This document shows positions 1-7,294 of a DNA stretch of 64,000 nt, in pieces (the stretch's first letter is position 1; every line of letters begins with the position of its first letter). The stretch comes from Salinarchaeum sp. Harcht-Bsk1 (GTDB lineage Archaea > Halobacteriota > Halobacteria > Halobacteriales > Salinarchaeaceae). The DNA is taken from NCBI RefSeq assembly GCF_000403645.1, contig NC_021313.1, positions 2,065,014-2,129,013 of the forward strand, given 5' to 3'. The notes under the pieces were generated by a model. That model was given only the letters and a program-made list of their open reading frames with translations. It searched no databases and had not been told where the DNA came from. The position numbers and the translations under genes were made by a program.

Positions 1-55
1 CGTACTCCGGGTGCTGGATCGAGACCATACGAGAGATCGCTCGGTCCGCGGCGGT

Positions 56-1003
56 TCAGAACCGCCGACGGCCGCCGCCCATTCCGCCGCCTCCGCCGCC
101 GAACTGGAGCTGGCGGGGCGCGGTCATTCCCTGCTCCTTGAGGTACTGCCCGTAGGCGAGGCCGATCAGGAGCCCGGAAAGGTGGGCGATGTGGCCGATC
201 CCGCCCGCGCCGACGCCGCCGGCGGCGAGCGCGAAGACTGAGAACAGTCCGTAGCCGATGGTGAGGATCCACAGCGGCATCGGGATTGCGAAGAAGAGCA
301 GGACCCGGAGATCCGGGTTCAGTACCGTCAGCACGCCGAGGACGGCGAGGATCGCCCCGCTGGCGCCGAGGCCGGCGCTCGTCTCGCCGATAGCGAGCGG
401 GACGCCGACGGAGAGCACGCTGGCGAGCAGCCCGCTGCCGAGGAAGAGCAGGGTGAAGCGCTTGCTCCCGAGCTTCTTCTCGACGATGGGACCGAAGAAG
501 TACAGCGCGATCGAGTTGAACGCGATGTGGGCGATCCCGCCGTGGGCGAAGATCGAGGTGAAATAGGTCCAGACGGCCTCGGGTGCCCAGGTTTTGGCGA
601 TGAATATGTCGCCCTCGAGTCCGAAGACGCCGCCGTTCCCCGAGAGCCGGAGGAACAGCTGGGCGGCGTAGGTCAGCCACATTCCCAGCAGGAAGACGAA
701 CGTCATGTTGTTCCGGAAGTAGCCCCGCCAGCCCCCGGTCCCAGTCGGCATATCGAAGAGGCCGTCGTCGCTCGTGCCGATCGAACCGATTCCGCCGCTC
801 GCGGAGGGACCCTGACCGGCGTTGGGGCCGCCGGCGCTCGGTCCGCCACCGAGCGCGCCACCGCCCTCGCTCCCGTTCCAGGCGTTCAGCCCCGGACAGT
901 CGTGGGCCTCGGGAAGGCGGTGCTCCGTACAGAAGGTGCCCCCGCACCGCTTGCACTCGTATGGCATGTTCTCGGACTTGCCACACGCGTCGCACTCGGC
1001 CAT
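56..1003 (-). CDS. Rhomboid-family intramembrane serine protease with N-terminal AN1-type zinc finger
   Basis: The 315-residue protein begins with a Cys/His-rich AN1-type zinc finger (about residues 4-36: CDAC, CKRC, C25, H28, H34, C36). A Gly/Ser-rich linker (about 44-80) follows, then six or seven membrane helices. The rhomboid signature is present: a GASG box with the likely catalytic Ser215, and a late helix with H271 and H274, one of which would complete the Ser-His dyad. Rhomboids cut substrate proteins within the membrane; the zinc finger probably acts in substrate or partner recognition (inference). The last codons and the stop form a perfect 8-bp inverted repeat (about 50-66). The stop lies 55 bases from the window edge, and I see nothing in that edge. 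Confidence 0.93.
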   Translation of the reverse strand: MAECDACGKSENMPYECKRCGGTFCTEHRLPEAHDCPGLNAWNGSEGGGALGGGPSAGGPNAGQGPSASGGIGSIGTSDDGLFDMPTGTGGWRGYFRNNMTFVFLLGMWLTYAAQLFLRLSGNGGVFGLEGDIFIAKTWAPEAVWTYFTSIFAHGGIAHIAFNSIALYFFGPIVEKKLGSKRFTLLFLGSGLLASVLSVGVPLAIGETSAGLGASGAILAVLGVLTVLNPDLRVLLFFAIPMPLWILTIGYGLFSVFALAAGGVGAGGIGHIAHLSGLLIGLAYGQYLKEQGMTAPRQLQFGGGGGGMGGGRRRF

Positions 1004-1090
1004 TGGGCGGGATTGGCCCCCACTCGCAATGTGGTTTGTGGTCTAGGGAATGGTGGTGGAATATGAGCAGGTGCCGATACGGAGACCGCC

Positions 1091-1517
1091 GAAAGCCCCC
1101 GATCGCTCGAGGGCTGCGGCTCGCTGTGCTCCTCGCCCCAGTCGCTGCCACTCCTTTGGCTGTGGTGCTTACTTCGCCTCGCTCCGTCGAGCGATCGGCC
1201 CCTTTCGGAGACCACCCAGACACCCTCACTCCTCCCCAGCCTTCTGCGCTACTCGGGTTCGCTTCGCTCACCACTGCGTTGCTCGGCCCTCGCACGGTGT
1301 CGCGCAGATGGCTGCTCGCCCGCTTCGGGGCTCGCAGCCACACGCAGCGCGCGCCGACGTGGTCCACCGGGTCTCTGCGATCGGTGGATACTCTCACCGG
1401 GTGGGACTGGAAGGGGCCGACCGCTCGACGAAGGCCGGCGAAGCAAGGACCGCAGGCGAACGTAGTGAGCCGAGGACCGCAGCGAGCCGCCCGAGTCGAG
1501 CGGGAGGGGGCTTCCAA
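1091..1517. repeat. Composite interspersed repeat, copy A (two facing hairpins)
   Basis: This fills most of the 595-bp gap between the rhomboid gene and nth. The left arm (1091-1217) runs from GAAAGCCC to CCCTTTC, and the 12-bp arms CCGATCGCTCGA and TCGAGCGATCGG are perfectly complementary. The right arm (about 1396-1517) has the opposite orientation, starting GGGTGGGACTGGAAGGGGCC and ending GGGGCTTCCAA, with inner arms CCGCTCGAC and GTCGAGCGG. A conserved spacer (1218-1390) separates them and contains TGGCTGC...GCAGCCA. The whole unit recurs at 6680-7155. I find no credible gene in it; the open frames crossing it lack haloarchaeal protein character. Confidence 0.85.
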
Positions 1518-1598
1518 GGCCGTTGCGGCTTCGAAGGCAGCGCTCCCGATACGATTCTCCGACAGACCTTCGTAGGATCCAGCCCGAACCACACGCCA

Positions 1599-2492
1599 AT
1601 GCCCGAGGAGCCGGACGTGAACATCAGCGGTGGCGCGTCGGGCGGCGGCCGGGAGACCCGGTTCGAGGCCGACGACCCGAGCACGCGCGCCGAAGCCGTC
1701 GTCGACCGCCTCGGCGACCTGTTCTGGCAGAAAACATACGGCGACCGCGATCCCTTCGACTGCCTCGTCCGGACGATCCTCTCCCAGAACACCTCCGACG
1801 TCGCGAGCCAGCCGGCCTACGACGCGCTGGTCGAGCGGTTCGATCCGGCGCGGGGCGACGGGATCGACCCTGATCTGGCGTTCGCGGCCGGCGACGACGG
1901 CCCAGCAGACCTCGCCGAGGCACTCGCCACCGCCGACCGCGTCGCGATCGCCGAGACGATTGCACCGGCCGGCCTCCACAACCAGAAATCGAAGGTCCTC
2001 CAGACCGTAGCGGAGCGGATCCTCGCCGAGTACGGCTCCACCGCGGCCTTCGACGACTTCGTCGCGACGGCTGACTACGCCGACGTCCGCGACGCCCTGC
2101 TGGACTTCGGCGGCGTCGGGCCAAAGACGGCCGACTGCGTCCTCCTCTTCGCCGCCGGACGCCAGGGCGTCTTTCCCGTCGACACCCACGTCCACCGGAT
2201 CTACCGCCGACTCGGGATCGCGCCGCCGGACGCCGACCACGAGGGCGTCCGTGCGGTGCTCGAACGGGAGGTCCCCGGCGAGAAGTGCGGCTTCGGCCAC
2301 ACCGCCTCGATCCAGTTCGGGCGCGAGTACTGCTCGGCCCGGAAGCCGGCGTGTCTCGACGGGCCGGAGGCCTGTCCGCTGTACGATCGCTGCGATCGGG
2401 TGGGCGTGGATCCGGAGTCTAGGGCGGTCGTGGATCCGGAGTCTAGGGTGGTCGTGGATCCGGCGGACGCGGCGGCTGCTACCGAGGACTGA
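1599..2492 (+). CDS. nth: Endonuclease III (base-excision-repair DNA glycosylase/AP lyase)
   Basis: The 297-residue protein removes oxidised pyrimidines from DNA and nicks the abasic site. It has the helix-hairpin-helix/GPD fold with the motif LLDFGGVGPKTADC, which carries the catalytic lysine (K176) and is followed by the catalytic aspartate in VDTHV (D195). Four cysteines near the C-terminus (EYC-x6-C-x6-C-x5-C) form the 4Fe-4S site. The open frame extends far upstream through a repeat, so ATG 1599 (MPEEPDVN) is chosen as the first start giving a normal family length. The C-terminal tail is odd: a 24-nt unit is repeated in frame, giving tandem VDPESR-type peptides not needed for the fold. 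Confidence 0.95.
   Translation: MPEEPDVNISGGASGGGRETRFEADDPSTRAEAVVDRLGDLFWQKTYGDRDPFDCLVRTILSQNTSDVASQPAYDALVERFDPARGDGIDPDLAFAAGDDGPADLAEALATADRVAIAETIAPAGLHNQKSKVLQTVAERILAEYGSTAAFDDFVATADYADVRDALLDFGGVGPKTADCVLLFAAGRQGVFPVDTHVHRIYRRLGIAPPDADHEGVRAVLEREVPGEKCGFGHTASIQFGREYCSARKPACLDGPEACPLYDRCDRVGVDPESRAVVDPESRVVVDPADAAAATED
2404..2470 (+). repeat. In-frame 24-nt tandem repeat in the nth C-terminus
   Basis: Units beginning GTGGATCCGG occur about 24 nt apart (two nearly identical full units plus a partial third). They encode repeated VDPESR(A/V)V peptides beyond the last iron-sulphur cysteine. Confidence 0.8.
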
Positions 2493-2514
2493 ACGGCGAT
2501 TCCCAGCCGAGCAA

Positions 2515-3120
2515 TTAGCCCTTCGTCCTCAGCATCTCTGGATCGACTGGGCATCCCCTGATCTCTCCGCCGCGCATCCCGTCTGCCAGCCAGTACATCG
2601 AGAGCACGAGCACGACCACCGCCAGCATCGAGAACTCGAGGCCCTCGTAGGGCAGGTTCGCGAGCAGCCCCGCGCCGCCGACGATGCCGACGATCCCCGC
2701 GAGGATGCCGGGGCCGCAGGCGGCACACCCTGCGCCGAGCGTGCCGAGCACGACGCCCGCCGCGCTCCCGCCACCGCCCTCCACGGAGAGATCGTGCTCG
2801 AGCAGGTGGTAGGCCAGCAACGCGACGTTCGCACCGGTGAGCCCCGCGACCGCGTATATTAGGACGCCGTGCGTCGCGTCGTACTGCGGACCGAGGAACG
2901 GCAACATCGCCGTGAGGAACTCGACCTTGAAGCCGAGTCCGAGGCTATCGGAGAGCAACACCTCGACGACGAACCGGAGGTTCTGCGTGACGGAGATGAG
3001 GATGGCGACGGCGGTCGTCACGACGATCGCGAACACCAGATAGCTCGGATGGCCGAGCACGAGTCTGATCGTCCGGCCGAGCAGTCGCCAGTCCGAGCGG
3101 CTGGTGGGAAGGGAGATCAC
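2515..3120 (-). CDS. Membrane protein with intramembrane CxxC, translationally coupled to a DsbA-like lipoprotein
   Basis: The 201-residue protein has about four or five predicted membrane helices. One helix contains GCAACGPG, placing a CxxC pair (C132, C135) at a helix edge; a third cysteine (C190) is near the C-terminus. The GTG start at 3120 overlaps the TGA of the upstream thioredoxin-fold gene as GTGA, so the two are almost certainly co-translated. I do not recognise the family; it is not VKOR-, DsbB- or CcdA-like in motif order. From the coupling and the CxxC I infer that it passes electrons to or from the lipoprotein partner, as DsbB or DsbD do elsewhere. Function is unproven. Confidence 0.8.
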   Translation of the reverse strand: MISLPTSRSDWRLLGRTIRLVLGHPSYLVFAIVVTTAVAILISVTQNLRFVVEVLLSDSLGLGFKVEFLTAMLPFLGPQYDATHGVLIYAVAGLTGANVALLAYHLLEHDLSVEGGGGSAAGVVLGTLGAGCAACGPGILAGIVGIVGGAGLLANLPYEGLEFSMLAVVVLVLSMYWLADGMRGGEIRGCPVDPEMLRTKG

Positions 3121-3794
3121 ACTTCGAAGCCGGCCTGGAAGGCGGTCACGTCTTGCACGCCGACGAGCTTGTTCTTGAAACGCTCGTTCTTGTAGAGGAA
3201 GAACGTCGGCGTGCTGTTCACGCCGGCCTCGTCGCCGTCGGCTTCGGCCGTCTCGAGGACCGACTGGTGAGCCCGGTTCTCCGCAGCGGCGAGGATCGTG
3301 TCGGCGTCGAGGTCGGTGTTCTCGCTGAGAAATGAGCGCGTCTCGTCGGCGAAGGTGCCACCCGAGATGGAGTAGGTGTTCTCGTAGTAGAAATCCAGCA
3401 GGTCCCAGGCGACGGGTGGCTCCCGGGCCGTCACTTCCAGCGTCGCGTGGATCGCGGGCGTCGCCCACCCGCGGCCGGTGTAGCGGTAGGGTCGGTACAC
3501 GTAGGCCGCCGACTCCGGTTCGAGAATCTCGCGTTTGACCGCCTGGAAGCTGCCGGTGTGAAACCGTTCGCAGTTCGAGCAGGTCGGGTCCTCGAAGGCG
3601 ACGATCACCTTCTCTGCCGCCGTCGGCACGTCGCCAAGCGACGGCTGCCCGTCCAGGTTCCGCGACGCGGGGTGCTCGGAGAGGGGTTGGCCGCCGGAGC
3701 CACCGCTCCCAGTGTCCAGACAGCCTGCCAGACTCGTCGCGGTCCCGAGACTCGCCGCGCCGGCGATGCCAGCGAGGACCGACCGTCGTCGCAT
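3117..3794 (-). CDS. DsbA-like thioredoxin-fold lipoprotein (thiol-disulfide oxidoreductase)
   Basis: The 225-residue protein starts with a Tat-type signal (MRRRSVLAG) and a lipobox ending at C25, so it should be a lipid-anchored protein on the outer face of the membrane. The mature part has a thioredoxin/DsbA fold: the active site is CSNC (C72, C75) in the context FEDPTCSNC, and a cis-proline loop is visible as VNSTPTF near residue 192. The likely role is forming or isomerising disulfides in exported proteins, or a dedicated thiol relay. Its stop codon overlaps the GTG start of the next gene, an intramembrane-CxxC protein that is the obvious candidate redox partner. Confidence 0.88.
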   Translation of the reverse strand: MRRRSVLAGIAGAASLGTATSLAGCLDTGSGGSGGQPLSEHPASRNLDGQPSLGDVPTAAEKVIVAFEDPTCSNCERFHTGSFQAVKREILEPESAAYVYRPYRYTGRGWATPAIHATLEVTAREPPVAWDLLDFYYENTYSISGGTFADETRSFLSENTDLDADTILAAAENRAHQSVLETAEADGDEAGVNSTPTFFLYKNERFKNKLVGVQDVTAFQAGFEV

Positions 3795-3914
3795 ACTGCG
3801 TGTGTGTTGAGCCGCGACAAGGTAGCTTCCCCGGTCGTGTGCGGCGGTCGCACGAACGGCGGAAACGGCGACGCGGCAAGTGGGTCGTCGCTTAGGGGAA
3901 TCGGCAGTCTCGAG

Positions 3915-5843
3915 CTACAGGAACCGGAACGTCTCGAGGTTCTTCGGCGCGAACGTCCGCATGTCGAACTTGTGGTAGAGCGCCGAGGAGAGGTCCTGGA
4001 CGGAACTCTCGTCGCCGTGGACGCAGAGCACCTTCTCCGGCCGGGGGTTCATCGTCTTCACGAAGTTGACGAGCCCCTGGCGGTCGGCGTGGCCGGAGAA
4101 CCCGTCGACGGTCTCGACCTCGAGCTCGAGCTGGAGCGTGTTCGAGCGCCCGCCGTCGTGGCCGCGGTCGTCCATCGGAATCTCGTCCCAGCCGTTCTGG
4201 ATCCGGCGGCCGAGGGTCCCCTGGGCCTGGTAGCCGACGAAGGCGAGGGTGGAGTCCGGATCGGGGCCGATGTGGCGCAGCCAGGACATGATCGGTCCGC
4301 CCTCGACCATCCCGGAGGTCGAGAGGACGATGCAGGGGCCGCCGTCGGCGACTTCCTGGCGCTCCTCCTCGCCGCCGTCGATGTGGTTGAACTGGTCGGC
4401 GAGGAAGGGGTTCTCGTCCTCGTGGAAGATGCGGTCGCGGAGGTCGTCCCGGAGGTACTCCGGGTACGTCGAGTGGATCGCGGTCGCCTCCCAGATCATC
4501 CCGTCGAGGTGGACGGGCATCTCCGGAATGTCGCCCTCGCGCATCGCCTCCTCGAGGACGAGCATGAGTTCCTGGGAGCGACCGACCGCGAACGCCGGAA
4601 TCAGGACCTTGCCGTCGCGTTCGTAGGTCTCGTTGATGATCCGCTTGAGCTTGCGTTCGGAGTCGGCCTGGTCGGTCTGGTAGTCGTTCCGGCCGCCGTA
4701 GGTCGACTCGAGGACGAGCGTCTCGACGCGCGGGAAGTCGTTGTGCGCGCCGTTGAACAGGCGGGTGTCCTCGTAGTGGATGTCGCCGGAGAAGCAGACG
4801 TTGTAGAGGCCGTCGCCGATGTGGAAGTGCGAGACCGCCGAGCCGAGGATGTGGCCGGCGTTGTGCATCGTGAGCTTGACGTCCGGCGCGATGTCGGTGA
4901 CGTCGCCGTACTCCAGCGGGATGGTGTGCTTGATCGTCTCCCGGACCATCTCCGATTCGTACGGTGGCGCGCGGCCTTCCTTCGCCGCGACGTCGAGGTA
5001 GTCCAGCTGGAGGAGGCCCATCAGGTCCCGCGTGGGTTCGGTCGTGTAGATCGGGCCGTCGTAGCCGTACTTGAAGATGAGCGGCAGGAGCGCGGAGTGG
5101 TCGAGGTGGGCGTGCGTGAGCACGACGGCGTCGAGGTTCTGGGCGCCCGCGCCGAGGGCCTCGGGCACCTGAAGGTACGGCACCTCGCCCTCCGCACCGG
5201 GCTTGTCGCCGCAGTCGATGAGGATTCGGGTCTCCGGCGTCGAGAGGACGAACGCCGCGCGACCGACCTCGCGGCAGCACCCGAGCGTGGTGATCCGCAC
5301 GTACTCGTCGTCGGAGAGCTCCTCGCGGTGGATCTGCCGGCCGACCCGTTCGAGGATGTCGCGTCGGTCGTCGCGTTCCTGCTTGAGGAAGTTCCGGACG
5401 TTCGAGACCGTCGAGGACTCGATCGGCGGCGTGCGCACGACCTCGGGCGTCCAGCCGACCTCCTTCGTGATCTCCCGGAGCGTCGAGCCGTGGCGGCCGA
5501 TGACCATCCCCGGCTTCTCGGCCTCGATGACGACCTCGCCGGTGTCGGCGTGGAAGTCCAGATCAGTGACGCCGGCGTCGTCGGGGATGACGTCCATGAC
5601 CTTCTCGCGGGCCTCCTCCGGCCGCAGGAGCACGTCGGGGTCGGGGCGCACCGTGATGCGCTTGCGGAGCTTCGAGGCGAGCTGGCGGACGAGGTCGCCC
5701 TGCTGGGCGAACTCCTTGGGATCCCGGGTGTAGACGACCAGCTCGGGTCCTTCGTAGGTGACTTCCGAAACCGAAACGTGACTTGGAAGTTCGCTGACGA
5801 TCTCTGCTTTCAGTTCGTCGAGTTGTTGCTCAACAGCACTCAT
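3915..5843 (-). CDS. fttA: Archaeal CPSF1/FttA: KH-domain beta-CASP ribonuclease for 3'-end formation and termination
   Basis: The 642-residue protein has the full aCPSF1 layout. Two N-terminal KH domains come first (the second with the VIGRHG loop near 114-119), followed by a metallo-beta-lactamase core (HAHLDH at 244-249, later GHILGSA and FSGD) and an inserted beta-CASP domain. The C-terminal part carries DGFSGHAD and the final metal-ligand region CVHGDES. The family cleaves nascent RNA downstream of U-runs and drives transcription termination in archaea. Length and motifs are canonical. There is no TATA just before the ATG; the nearest good box on this strand is at about 6031-6038, implying a leader of about 160 nt (inference). 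Confidence 0.97.
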   Translation of the reverse strand: MSAVEQQLDELKAEIVSELPSHVSVSEVTYEGPELVVYTRDPKEFAQQGDLVRQLASKLRKRITVRPDPDVLLRPEEAREKVMDVIPDDAGVTDLDFHADTGEVVIEAEKPGMVIGRHGSTLREITKEVGWTPEVVRTPPIESSTVSNVRNFLKQERDDRRDILERVGRQIHREELSDDEYVRITTLGCCREVGRAAFVLSTPETRILIDCGDKPGAEGEVPYLQVPEALGAGAQNLDAVVLTHAHLDHSALLPLIFKYGYDGPIYTTEPTRDLMGLLQLDYLDVAAKEGRAPPYESEMVRETIKHTIPLEYGDVTDIAPDVKLTMHNAGHILGSAVSHFHIGDGLYNVCFSGDIHYEDTRLFNGAHNDFPRVETLVLESTYGGRNDYQTDQADSERKLKRIINETYERDGKVLIPAFAVGRSQELMLVLEEAMREGDIPEMPVHLDGMIWEATAIHSTYPEYLRDDLRDRIFHEDENPFLADQFNHIDGGEEERQEVADGGPCIVLSTSGMVEGGPIMSWLRHIGPDPDSTLAFVGYQAQGTLGRRIQNGWDEIPMDDRGHDGGRSNTLQLELEVETVDGFSGHADRQGLVNFVKTMNPRPEKVLCVHGDESSVQDLSSALYHKFDMRTFAPKNLETFRFL

Positions 5844-6030
5844 ATGTAGCTGCGGGGTACCGATTGGTCTCCGATCCGCGCGAAAGCGCTGGCCTGGTGC
5901 CGACCCGCGTGCGGGACGCGTCGTCCGTGGCAGTGCCGGCGGTGATACCGTTACAGGACATCGTACTCGCCGAGTTGAATCGGTGACCGCTGCGGTAGAA
6001 ACCGCTTGCTTGGTTCTATCCCCTCACCAT

Positions 6031-6038
6031 TATAAAAG
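6031..6038. promoter_or_regulatory. TATA-like box between aCPSF1 and a divergent hypothetical gene
   Basis: TATAAAAG on the plus strand reads CTTTTATAAT on the minus strand. It is the only AT-rich element in the 276-bp divergent gap. The minus reading fits the archaeal consensus better. It lies too far from either start codon (about 82 and 188 nt) for a leaderless transcript, so one or both genes would carry an untranslated leader. Confidence 0.45.
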
Positions 6039-6119
6039 CCTTGGCAATACCGGAAAAGTCCCGTCAGACGCCCTGCCGCCGCCGGAAACGCCATTGCGAT
6101 CGCCCGCGCAGATCGCCAC

Positions 6120-6626
6120 ATGACCGCCCCGCCAGCGCCCGACCTCGAGTTGACGCCCGAGCGCGTCGCCGCCGAGTGCGAGTGGCTCCTCGATCGCGGC
6201 GACGTGATCGTCCCGCTCGCAAACGAGGTCCGCGCAGACCTCGCCGCGGCGTTCGATACAACCGTCGATCCGATCGATCGCTCCGACTACGAGCGCGTCG
6301 TCGTCGAGACCGCCGCCGACGGCGACCGGGCCGTGAACGTCGCCGCGCTCGTCGCCTTCCTCCGCGGGATGGACGTCGAGGACGACTACCCAGGCTTCGT
6401 CGTCGACGAACTGCTCGGGCGGGAACTCGCGGCGACGATCGCCGGCGAGCAGCCGCTGCGGTTGTTGGCCGAAGCGACGTTTCACTACGCTGACATCGTC
6501 CATCACGCCGGGGATTCGGCTGGGATGGACGACCTCGACGCCGGACTGGCCGCCGGCGTGCAGACTCGCTTGCCTGGATGGGACTGGACGGAGGGGGAGA
6601 GCCCCTTCAGCGTGGATCTGGGGTGA
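6120..6626 (+). CDS. Conserved acidic hypothetical protein
   Basis: The 168-residue soluble, acidic protein has no signal peptide and no membrane segment. I do not recognise a catalytic motif. It is predicted mostly alpha-helical, and codon use and acidity match its neighbours, which supports a real gene. It is transcribed away from aCPSF1 and is followed by a large interspersed repeat, so it looks monocistronic. The start is the first ATG after the TATA-like box at 6031, with about 60 nt of possible leader. Function unknown. Confidence 0.7.
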   Translation: MTAPPAPDLELTPERVAAECEWLLDRGDVIVPLANEVRADLAAAFDTTVDPIDRSDYERVVVETAADGDRAVNVAALVAFLRGMDVEDDYPGFVVDELLGRELAATIAGEQPLRLLAEATFHYADIVHHAGDSAGMDDLDAGLAAGVQTRLPGWDWTEGESPFSVDLG

Positions 6627-6679
6627 ATTGCGTTGGCTGGATAGTCGGTCGGATGGATCCTTGAGGTTTCGTGACCTCC

Positions 6680-7155
6680 GAAAGCCCCCGATCGCTCGAG
6701 GGCTGCGGCTCGCTGCGCGCTTCACTCACTTCGTTCGCTGCAGTGCTTGTTCCGATAGACTCGCTACGCTCGTCTATCGACGTTCGCCTCACTGCGTTCG
6801 GCTCACCGTCGCCTCGCACCGTCGAGCGATCGGCCCCTTTCGTAGTCCACCCAGACGCCTCATTCCTCCCCAGCCTTCTGCGCTGCTCGCGTCGCTCCGC
6901 TCGCTTCGCTGCTCGGCCCTCGCACGGTGTCTGCGAGTGGCTGCTCGCCCGCTTCGGGGCTCGCAGCCATCGCGTAGCGCGCGCCGACGTGGTCCACCGG
7001 AGTTCAGCTATCGGTGGAACTCCACACCGGGTGGGACTGGAAGGGGCCGACCGGTCGTGCTCGCTCACGACGAAAGCACAGCAGGCGAACGAGCGAAGCG
7101 AAGTGAGCCGATGCGCGCAGCGAGTGAGCGGGCACGAGCGGGAGGGGGCTTCCAA
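6680..7155. repeat. Composite interspersed repeat, copy B
   Basis: Same layout as copy A at 1091-1517. The left hairpin (6680-6852) has the identical 12-bp stem CCGATCGCTCGA/TCGAGCGATCGG. A conserved spacer contains the TGGCTGC...GCAGCCA stem. The right hairpin (about 7026-7155) is in opposite orientation. Its inner stem, GTGCTCGCTCAC with GTGAGCGGGCAC, differs in sequence from copy A but is still paired. It fills most of the 668-bp gap before proS and ends 110 bp before its TATA box. No gene is seen in it. Confidence 0.85.
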
Positions 7156-7264
7156 GCGGACGCCAGCGGTCTGCCCGTCTCCTATCAATCGTGTCCAACC
7201 GGCCCAGCACGCCACACCTCGACTCACGGACCCCACTGTCAGTCGCCGTCGTACCTTCGGGACG

Positions 7265-7270
7265 TTTATG
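7265..7270 (+). promoter_or_regulatory. proS TATA box
   Basis: TTTATG lies 25-30 nt before ATG 7295, the spacing of a leaderless haloarchaeal promoter. This decides the start against the in-frame ATG at 7268, which lies inside the box. Confidence 0.7.
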
Positions 7271-7294
7271 CCCGCAACCCCACCACATCAGGCC

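Noticed and set aside
1091-1517. Insertion sequence or transposase remnant
   Set aside because: No transposase-like reading frame and no clear target-site duplication; the similarity lies in hairpin structure.
1050-1598. Long reading frame continuing upstream of nth
   Set aside because: It runs through the interspersed repeat and has Arg/Pro/Ser-rich, non-acidic composition; the conserved protein starts at 1599.
6628-7294. N-terminal extension of prolyl-tRNA synthetase
   Set aside because: The open frame crosses repeat copy B; a TATA box at 7265-7270 and family length place the start at 7295.
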